This document shows positions 1 to 10,400 of a stretch of DNA of 64,000 nucleotides, one piece after another (the first letter of the stretch is position 1; every line of letters begins with the position of its first letter). The notes under the pieces are model-generated. The model had not been told where the DNA came from, did no database searches, and saw nothing but the letters and a program-made list of their open reading frames with translations. A program made the position numbers and the translations under genes. Location: NCBI RefSeq assembly GCF_037392515.1, contig NC_090295.1, positions 22,026,001 through 22,090,000 on the forward strand. The letters run 5' to 3'. This stretch comes from Haliotis asinina (Eukaryota > Mollusca > Gastropoda > Lepetellida > Haliotidae).

Positions 1-201
1 AATGATCACGTATACAAGCCGGGCAACCAACAACAACATTCTTTTCAAAGAAAAGATATAAAACTAAATTTAAATCACTCTAAAGTGATGTTAGAAATAT
101 TTTTCGTTCCTCAGTTCGCTCCCGTAGTGAATAATCACAGTTCTGGCACAGTCTTGTGTTGCATAAAATAATGCCCTTCATTGTTGGTATTTGGACTGTA
201 A

Positions 202-284
202 CGATGCATTGGAGTATCGATGGATCGCGGTTGGTGAGCAATTAAATGGATGGTAGAAACTAAAATCCATCGATTGATGCATCG
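202..284. repeat. Imperfect palindrome rich in ATCGAT/GATGCATC
   Basis: CGATGCATTGGAGTATCGAT at 202-221 pairs, with a small gap, with the reverse of ATCCATCGATTGATGCATCG (265-284). About 40 bases separate the arms. Confidence 0.55.
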
Positions 285-432
285 ATATTATGTGTGACTA
301 TATAGTTTACTAACTGACTTCTGTTGATACATGCTCAGTGCAAAATACAGGGAGTACCTGATTCATTCAATCGGATTTAGCGTTTCCGCCCGTTACCTCT
401 TAAACAAACAAAACTGTATATTCTTTTGGGAA

Positions 433-499
433 ATAAATAAATAAATAAATAAATAAATGAATGAATGAATGAATGAATGAATGAATGAATGAATGAATA
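433..499. repeat. (AATA)n(AATG)n microsatellite
   Basis: Runs of AAAT/AATA tetramers pass into GAAT/AATG tetramers. Confidence 0.95.
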
Positions 500-838
500 C
501 AGTACTATTGCAGCAGTTTGTGGCAATAGATTCTCGTTATTGCCATCGCAATAGTTGCTTTCCCATCAATAGTCACTCCTAGTTGGTATTGTATAACAAC
601 TAAAACGCTGATCTGACCTGCCGTAGCAATACTGCACAATATTCTTGTCCGCAAACTGTTAAAGTCTTCAAATGTGAGGGCACTATTTAACAAGGACACA
701 AATCTGACACAAAGTATCTTCGAGCTGGTATTAAGTAAAATAACTGCAAGTACTTTACACTATTTAGAACGTTTTCAACACGCATCTGAATCGTCACAGC
801 AATATTGCTGTACGTTGTTCAGGTCCAGAAACTGCTAC

Positions 839-962
839 ATATACTGAACAGCAAAAGAAACGCAAGTTTCGAAAAAATGAAAGTAAGCGTTTCATGTTTA
901 TGTTTTCGATTTTTAAAAAACGAGAAAAAGCAGAGTTACGTTTCTTTTGCTGTTCAATATAT
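839..962. mobile_element. Small inverted-repeat (MITE-like) element, copy 1
   Basis: Left arm ATATACTGAACAGCAAAAGA (on to about 862) is an almost perfect reverse complement of the right arm at 939-962. The interior is about 75 bases. A related copy with the same ends lies at 32387-32501. Confidence 0.65.
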
Positions 963-1057
963 TTTAAGCGTACAGCTCGCTTTTCAGCATGGATACCTCG
1001 CGTAGGCACATTGCACTGGACAATACATAGAAGGTGAGAATCTCTCCGTTTCCAGAG

Positions 1058-1205
1058 CGGCGGGTAGCCTAGTGGTGAAAGCGTTGGCTCATGACGGCGA
1101 AGACCCGAGTTCGATTTCTTCATGTGTACAACGTGTGAAGCCCATTTCTGGCGTCCCTGTCATTACATTGCAGGAATTTTGCTAAAAGCGGAGCAGACCC
1201 ATACT
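1058..1205 (+). mobile_element. SINE family A
   Basis: Box A TAGCCTAGTGG and box B-like GAGTTCGATTTC, body with GTGAAGCCCATTTCTGG and a 3' part GCTAAAAGCGG. It ends about 24 bases before the 1229 acceptor. Confidence 0.85.
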
Positions 1206-1228
1206 CCCCGCTCTTTAATTGTATCCAG

Positions 1229-1468
1229 GTGACCACAGCAGAATTCGACTACAGCAGCGAAATGGAAGGTCTTCTCATATCGTCAACCTACTACGTTGGT
1301 GTTATTTCGCCGATATTTGGCAGTCTGGCTTCTCGAAGATTTGGTGCTAAGAGGGTTATACTTGCGAGTGTTGTGTTGGGTGGCGTCGCGACGATTGCCA
1401 TTCCGGCAGCAGCAAGAAGTCATGCGTACCTGGCTGTCTTGTGTCGTGTGGCTCTCGGATTTGCAGTC
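1229..1468 (+). CDS. SLC17-like transporter, first exon in the window
   Basis: Acceptor TTGTATCCAG at 1219-1228 and a consensus donor GTGAGT at 1469. The 80 codons begin VTTAEFDYSSEMEGLLISS and cover about helices 2 to 4, with motif A residues RRFGAKRV near residue 38 and the family-typical CRVALGFA near the end. The exon begins and ends in phase 0. The acceptor sits only about 24 bases after a family A SINE. Confidence 0.9.
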
Positions 1469-4400
1469 GTGAGTACGCCCTGTCCGTTGTAAATGTTTTG
1501 ATAGAGGCAAATTTAAACTGATATTCGGTGTAAGAACAAAGGCCAACGGTCATGTGTGCTTCAAGATAATGGATCAGTTTTCGGGCTTTTGTTTGTTTTT
1601 GGTTGGATGGCAAAAGACGGGAAATCCATTGAATCAAAATACATAGTAACATAAACAGGGAATCTCACAGTGCCTTCTCATATCAGTGATATCAACATGA
1701 GTTGCTGAAGATGGGATTCTATTTAACATCAACGATTACTCATTAGTTTTTAATGAAAAATGTACAGCTCTGAACTCGCCCTGCCATTAGACTTGCAGTG
1801 GAGCAGTCATAGTTTTATGACGTCATCAAGTTTTTGACGTCATGGCAGCGTCATGTCATCAGGGTGTTGACATAGCATTGGGTCGTGTAGTTGATGATGT
1901 CAAAGCATTGTGATCTCATTATTCAATTGTGCAAGATCTACAGATATCGTTTGATCTCACACAGGCAATATTTCCTGTGGTGATAGTTTCTTCACAGTTT
2001 TAGGTAAATAGATATACTTAACAACTTCCCCGCGTATTATCATTTTTATTAAACGAGTTAATGATTCGGCATCTTTCACTTTCTTAGCGACTTTAGTATT
2101 CTGGGCCCTTATTCTCGAAACGTTCGTAGCCCTAGGAATTCTTAACTTTGATCGTAGCCAATGTGTTAAGAATGGGCTTAAGAAGTTCGTAGGGCTACGA
2201 ACGTTTCGAGAATAGCTAGTCGGTTTATTACTCTCCAATACAAACTGATTCTCAGCTCTCCGTGTGCTCAGCAAGGTCTAATACCATTGTGACAGAGGTA
2301 TTAATTAGCTTTGCGACTTCATAACTGTAAATCGTTATGACTTCATACGTCCAGCGGTATTAAACATTACGTGAAACATTACACTGCAGTGTCTTCCACG
2401 GGCGAGTAATAGTAAATATTATGTTCAGGGATGCTCTCATTCATATAGAAGTTGCAAACCAGAATGCAAAATCAACAAAGCGTTGATGATAACAGATCAG
2501 TGTGATCAAAGAATGGATTGTATAGACACGGTGTTGATCATCAAATGAATAACCACTTCCTTTGAAATACACGGGCCAAAACAATTTCCAGTGAAAAATA
2601 GCAGAACTTCCTTAAGACGAATGAATTCATTTTATCATCAGTTCCCAATTGCGTAGGTCGATGCTCATGCTGTTGATCACTTGAGTGACTGATCCAGATT
2701 CGATTTTTTACAAACCGACGCCATATTGCTGGTATATTGCTGAGTGCAGCGTAACATTAAACTCACTCATTCTTCAGTTCAATTTGTTTTTGTGTGTTTG
2801 TTATATTGTATGTTATATAGAACAGCGTGATGCCAGTATCAGTCGATGTGTGGCTGTATTGGGCTCCCATACATGAGAAGGCACAGCTGGTCACCTATAC
2901 TTTTACTGGTAAGTGACTGAGGGATGCCAAGAAGTCTTCAGCAACCAATGCTTGATGTAAGGGGCAAGTTACGGGATCGGGTGGTCAAGTTCGTATCCTA
3001 ACAGCTCATGCCGTTGATCACTGGACTGTCTCGTTGTCTGGTCCAGACGCGATTTAAGCTGGAATATTGCCAGGTGTGCAAACACGTGTATAGCCTGTAA
3101 ACAACATCCAAGCCAAACCATCATTGGGTAATCCAAATGATAGCCCACACGGGGTCTTCTGCTGATTTGATTTGGCATATATGATGTCACACATTATCAC
3201 GTCTCATGACCACCAATCTACGCAACTGGGATACGATGACGTGTGTCAACCAAGGTAGCAAGCCTGACCACCCGATCCCATTTGTAGGCTCTAACGACAA
3301 GCATGGGTTACTGAGGTCCATAATTATCTAACCGCGGTTTTTCACGGGTCTTTGTCAGCACGAGTTCCCATACTATGTATGCCAATGCTATGTACAGTGT
3401 GAGTGTCAATATGCATTTAGAATTCAAAGCAATTATGCTGGTCTTTAAAGGTGACTAACTGGATCGGGTAGTCAGATTCACTGACATGGGTACATAATCG
3501 TCGCATCCTAGTTTAGTAGGATCTTATGACTTATGACTTCAGTCACTGGATCGTCTGGTCCAGACTCGATAATTACAGGCCGCCGGAGTACACATATAGA
3601 GGAAGACATGGCTTATGAAGTTAGAAATGAACATGCGAGGTTTCATTGTAATTGAATTACCACGCTCAATTTAGAAATGAAATGCAAAATTTAATATTAT
3701 TTGCTCTCCAAGAGAGAGTGAGTTTAGTTTTAAGCGGCTGTTAAAATATTCCAGCAATATCACGACGGGGACACTCATGCACTCATGTACCCATGCAGTA
3801 AATTGAACCCAGGCCTTCCGCATGACGAGCCAACGCATTCACCATCAGGCTACCCTACCGCCCGGGCACTCTAGGAAATTAGTTGAATTATTTTGTGTTC
3901 ACTCAGGCTTTTACGCTGCACTGAAAGTTTGTTTGAAGTCTGTTTATTTGCCATAGAAACATTATCTTACACGCCTTTATCACTTCCAGGCTACAACATA
4001 GCAAACATAGTGACGTTTTTCATCTGTGGCTACCTCTGCCTCATCCCAGTAGACAACGGTTGGCCGTTCATCTTCTACGTGTTTGGTGAGGAGGTTCACT
4101 TTCAGCAGACAAATATATAAATGCACTTCACTGGTGTGGGAGGTTTGTCGTCTAGGATTGCAAGAGGACACGTTAGCGCCTGGACGATTTGTGCCTCTGT
4201 ATAATTCCACTTTAAAAGGATTCCACATTGCCGCATGAATGTCAGAACAAGAACATCCACATTGCCGCATGAATATCAGAACAAGAACATCCACATTGCC
4301 GCATGAATATCAGAACAAGAACATCCACATTGCCGCATGAATATCAGAACAAGAACAATAACTCCTTATATTCCACTTGAAGCATGTTATTTTGCTGTGA

Positions 4401-7400
4401 TTGTTTTAGTCTTTAATTATTATTTGAAAGAATTAAACCTCTTTGATGCAAGTGAAAGAAGGTGACGAAAATAAGTCATAAATGATTTAAGCACGGGTTT
4501 TTACTTTGTCAAAGCACTGCAATTATTACGCGCGTGTTGATTGGTTTCGCACATAACAAGCATCGAGAAGGGGGACCTGTCTTCTTGGAGTTTACGAACA
4601 AGGGAGTTGACGTCCATACATGGCCACCTTTTATGGTTATATATAGTTATCGTAAAATCCATGATAACCTAAATGTGTTTGGTAGCAATATGAGACTGTT
4701 CTCGCAAACATTGGTGAAATGATGATATCTATATTTAACCCAATCATGCACTCAGTGACGCTGCTTCCTTTATGCCTGCAGGTGGCTACGCGATCATCTG
4801 GGGTCTCATGTGGATGTACCTGGCTTATGACAAACCGGAAATGCATCCAAATATAACTCATTTCGAGAAGATGTACATCTTACAACACAGAACAAACGTC
4901 GACTTGGACCTTAAGGTTTTTGCTTTTAGTAATACCCGGTACAAATTAAACGCCACTCACCAGAAGGAGTTGGGTTATGCTCCGTTTTAGCTGTAATCCA
5001 GATACATCACGGAGTTTCTGGTTTCTGTGGGAGAACAAACTGGAGTAATAGATCTCCACGTTTGTGACATATACGAGCAAACGCAGGAATATTACAATGT
5101 CATGCAAATGGCGATATTCCGTTGCATGGCTTCGTGTGAATGTACAATACCTAACCTTGAAATTAATGTATTTTCGACACATGTATTTTCCAGAGAAAAC
5201 ATGTCCCTTGGAAAGACATGTTTAGGAGTAAACCGGTTTGGGCGTTTCTCATCGTCATGTTTCTGCACACGTGCAACAGCAGTTTTTTTAGCAGTTACCT
5301 CCCTTTGTATATGGCAACGGCGCTGAATTTTGATGTAGAAGAGGTAAGCAGACTAAATTATCGTTGGTACATTGCTTGAAAACTACATGCGGTACGATTG
5401 TCATTTTGGGACCTTACAGCGGCACTGGTGGCTATTGGAAAGACGCTGCATTTCAGTAAGGAGAGCTAAGGCCTTAAGCATCCAGGATCTCGCAGACATT
5501 AAGCTGCCCTGTAAACTTAGTGGTGGGAATTTGGTGAAATCTCACAATTGATGACTCGTTTAATGCCATCAAAATTTGTTAGCGTCATTTTTTTAGGTTT
5601 CCCTCATAAAGTTGTTATTGGAGATACGTATAAAGAACAAGCATTTGGTTCTGTGGGTTTTTGTTTTTTAGAAACCCGCACAAATTGCATTATCAATTTT
5701 CACATTCGATGCGAAATGACGCATTATGCTACGTTGAAGTGACAAATATATCATAATCACAAACTACCCAAAGACTTCAAGAAATATTCAGTCATTAAGT
5801 TTCAGCAAGTGAAGTGCGTTTTCTAAGAATGAAACACATTTTCAAGCCCTTACTACGTCCTAGGTTTGTTCCATCGTCAGGTATTTCAGACTTTGTCACA
5901 GTGGTTCCAAAATCGACTGTGTTCGATTATGAGAAAATATGATCGATTGCTTGGATTTTTTACCTCTGCGACGTATCCTCGATTATTTCAAATAAGTGAT
6001 CGGAACACCACTAATGGGAACGAGAGTCATCATCTAGAAATGGCTCCCCCTTCGTTTGGGCCAGCCATTACTTTGAAGCGTTTTCGCTTTTGTTCTTGAT
6101 ACAGCTAAGACAAAATTATAATATTCCGTCAAAGAATAACCAAAAATGTTCAGTTTTATGGGTTTTCTTCCATGTCAAAAAACAACAACAACAACGACAA
6201 CAAAGAAATAAGACATGAGATATGAAAGATCACAAAATCTCGATTGAATTGGTACACTTCTTTTTAACTCCCTTTTGGGGGTGTCTGTCTACAGAACGGC
6301 GTGCTCTCTTCAATGCCTTATGTTACTCGGGTGCTAGGGACTTTGGCCTGGAGCAACGTCAGCTTGCTGCTTATGAAACGGTTGTCCGTCACCCACACTC
6401 GGAAACTCACTCAGACAATCGGTACGTCGTAAGTTCTCACATAACAACGCAACGAACCGTCGTGACACCAAAGTGTATCATATTCCAGCTGAGCTTTGAA
6501 CCATGATTAGTATGGAATGATGATATGAAGGGCATTGTTATCGTTTTCAAAACCAAGCAAAACGTGTCAGTTACCAAAGCGCGGTGATACGACATTAACA
6601 ATGCCATTCGCTTGTCATTTATTGCCATGAATTTTATGATTTGTGCTAGTATGTATTAGATAACTGGAACCGCTTCACTGATTATTGCTATTATCCAGTC
6701 ATTGTACAGTTGCAGTAAGTCGTTGATTACTGTCCGAACTTGACTGACTATTGTTATTGTTTCATATGTTATTGCCATTACTTCATTTACTGTTGCGAGA
6801 ATGTCATTTATTATTCTATATCGTCACTGATTATTGCCAGTACTTTATTGATTATTGTCATTCTATCACTGATTATTGCCATTACTTTATTGATTTTTGT
6901 CATTCAGTTACTGATTAGCCATTACATTTTTATATTTGTCATTCAATCACAGATTATTGCCATTACTGTATTGATCATTGTCATTCAGTCACTGATTATT
7001 GCCAATATTTTATTGATTATTGTCATTCAATCACTGATTATTGCCATTACTTTATTGATTATTTTCATTCAATCACTGATTATTGCCAATACTGCATTGA
7101 TATTTGTCCTTCAATCACTGATTATTGCAATTACTTTATTGTCAATGATTATTGTCATTCAACCACTGATTATTGTTGTAACTACATTGAAAATGGTAGG
7201 CTTAGTTGTCCAAGATGCTGCTATGGTATGTTGTATCCCTTGTTATGGGTTCGAATCCCGGATTGTGTTTATTGGGTTTGTGGTTTGTCATCACTTGTCC
7301 CAAGCATGAGACCTGCATTATTTCTATCAGTCTTCCTACACGAGGCTGACACGCTTGAAGTACCTGACATATAGTACAAACGGCGGTAAAACTCACTCAC

Positions 7401-10400
7401 TCACTTAGTGTTGCCGGGGCGGTTTAACCTTGTGGTTAAAGCGTTCGATCATCGCACTGAAGACCCGGGTTCGATTCCCCACATGGGTACAATGCGTGAA
7501 GCCCATTTCTGGTGTCCCCCGTCGAGATATTGCTGGAATATTGCTTAAAGCGGCGTAATACCAAACTTAGTCACTGAATATTGTGGCATTACTTCATGGA
7601 TTATTACCAGGGTTTGCGGTGTCAACTGCGCTGACCATTGGTCTGTGCTTTGTGGGGGATGGTCAGGAGTACATCGCTGTTGCCATCATCGCATTAGCTA
7701 TGCCGTTCCAGTCCGTCACTGCCGCTGCCAGTTTGGTGAGCCCTGTGGATATAGCGCCACAGTACGTCAGATCATATCTTCTTGCAGGAAAGAAAGGCTA
7801 ATTAGGGGATAAATGTACTGTGTGTGACGAATTGGAATCGGCGAGGCGTAAGCGCGATACAACTAGATTACCGGCTACATAACCACCGGTATGCGTCCCC
7901 AATTCGTCAAACACAGTACAGTTATCCTCATTCCACAGTTATCCTCATTCCACAGTTATCCTCATTCTACAGTTATCTTTATTCCAAGTTATCCTCATTC
8001 CACAGTTATCCTCATTCCACAGTTATCCTCGAGCTCATTCTACAGTTATCCTCATTCTAATTCAACTCGTTTTACGCTGTTTGTTTTCATGAACAAAATT
8101 CGTTAACTGAACCATTTCAACGTCCCTGTAGGTCAAAGGTTAAGCATACCACTCCTAACACCATTGCCAGGAAAAGTAGTTCTTTTTTCCAAACTTCAAC
8201 ACTTTTGTTATGTGCACACTGATTAAATATGACAATAATGAGTAAGTCATAGTGTTATAGCTAAAATGTATGAAACTTTCAGGAAATCGACCTCTAGTTA
8301 TCATAAAAGTGCAGGCAGTGATAACTGAAAGCTAATTCTTTTAACGTCGAGCGATTAACAGTTCATAGTGACGTCATCAGTGTTGGGTGCGAGTTGTTTG
8401 AAGGAAACTTACAATTTAATTATGATACTGTTTTGCCTTTCTTAAGCAGAAATTCCTCCCATTTTGCTATAATAAGGAAGTTAATTAAAGACCTGGAAAT
8501 GATAATAGGATCGGGTGGTCAAGTTCGACGACTTGGTTGACATGTCACGGTATCCCAGTTAGGTAGGTCGCTGCTCATGATGTTGATCACTGGATTGTCC
8601 TATCCAGACGATTTACTCCCACTATGTCAGTTTCTTTGTTGGGGGATTGATTTAAATCAACAATGAGGGGATTAATTAGGATTAATTAACGATTAGCAGA
8701 AGATTAAAACAGTATACTTAAAGACAGTTTATTTCAATATTTTATTCCATTTCACCTTCACATGATACATTGTGATATAACTGTAACATCAGTAATGTAC
8801 AAGCACTACCTCTGATATTTGTAACATCAGTAATGTACAAGCACTACCTCTGATATTTGTAGCATCAGTAATGTACAAGCACTACCTCTGATATTTGTAA
8901 CATCAGTAATGTACAAGCACTACCTCTGATATTTGTAACATCAGTAATGTACAAGCACTACCTCATATATCTGTAGCATCAGTAATGTACAAGCACTACC
9001 TCTGATATTTGTAACATCAGTAATGTACAAGCACTACCTCTGATATTTGTAGCATCAGTAATGTACAAGCACTACCTCTGATATTTGTAACATCAGTAAT
9101 GTACAAGCACTACCTCTGATATTTGTAACATCAGTAATGTACAAGCACTACCTCTGATATTTGTAACATCAGTAATGTACAAGCACTACCTCTGATATTT
9201 GAAACATCAGTAATGTACAAGCACTACCTCTGATATTTGTGACATCAGTAATGTACAAGCACTACCTCTGATATTTGTAACATCAGTAATGTACAAGCAC
9301 TACCTCTGATATTTGTAACATCAGTAATGTACAAGCACTATCTCTGATATTTGTAGCATCAGTAATGTACAAGCACTACCTCTGATATTTGTAGCATCAG
9401 TAATGTACAAGCACTATCTCTGATATTTGTAGCATCAGTAATGTACAAGCACTACCTCTGATATTTGTAACATCAGTAATGTACAAGCACTATCTCTGAT
9501 ATTTGTAGCATCAGTAATGTACAAGCACTACCTCTGATATTTGTAGCATCAGTAATGTACAAGCACTATCTCTGATATTTGTAGCATCAGTAATGTACAA
9601 GCACTACCTCTGATATTTGTAGCATCAGTAATGTACAAGCACTATCTCTGATATTTGTAGCATCAGTAATGTACAAGCACTACCTCTAATATTTGTAACA
9701 TCAGTAATGTACAAGCACTATCTCTGATATTTGTAGCATCAGTAATGTACAAGCACTACCTCTGATATTTGTAGCATCAGTAATGTACAAGCACTATCTC
9801 TGATATTTGTAGCATCAGTAATGTACAAGCACTACCTCTGATATTTGTAGCATCAGTAATGTACAAGCACTATCTCTGATATTTGTAGCATCAGTAATGT
9901 ACAAGCACTAATCAAATATATAACACATTTCACCCATTTACAAGAACTGTTACATTTTAACACATTAACACGCCTTTCTATTTCATCTTTACCTTTATAT
10001 GTAGAAGTAAACATTCCTTTACAAGTGGGAGACAGCATCCTTTCTTCGTCTTGACTTTGAACTTATGACCTCTATATACCAAACTCTGGCCACCACGACC
10101 ATTTGGTATGACGCTAACATATACCTAAACGTTTGCCATCTTATATCTGACAGATGACTGTCGTTCCCAGTATATAATGGCCGCACGCCATGCATGGCCA
10201 GTCTGATGAAGACAATTAGGGTCGTTAATTGCAATCTGATATTTGTTATTTGACAAGGGATTAGAAACTGGCAAAGTGGAAGGACAGCGTCCACAGTCTT
10301 TACATACCGACGCCATATGTCTGGAATATTGCTGAGTAAATCTAAACTCAATCACTCTCTTCATCTCGCCACACCACTACGTTGCCTCAACCGCCATTGC

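Larger units (their letters stand above)
1..1057. other. Upstream intron of transporter, non-coding
   Basis: No coding exon recognised. Contains a fold-back sequence (202-284), a tetranucleotide microsatellite (433-499) and a small inverted-repeat element (839-962). Confidence 0.5.
1469..3989 (+). other. Transporter intron(s); expected exon not found
   Basis: All three plus frames were read for the missing WxPPxERS segment (helix 4-5) and nothing like it was seen. The stretch holds a hairpin element (2098-2218), family B SINE pieces (2641-2772, 2935-3080, 3205-3350, 3451-3590) and a family A copy (3712-3864). Confidence 0.6.

Noticed and set aside
6740-7309. 189-codon open frame on the plus strand
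   Set aside because: It reads through a 42-bp minisatellite whose unit length is a multiple of three, then into a SINE. No splice or start context, and the product is a hydrophobic repeat.
7411-7574. Part of the transporter coding sequence near exon 7611
   Set aside because: The bases are a family A SINE; coding similarity starts only after the CCAG acceptor at 7610.
8783-9911. CRISPR array
   Set aside because: The 38-bp units follow each other without unique spacers, in a eukaryotic intron.
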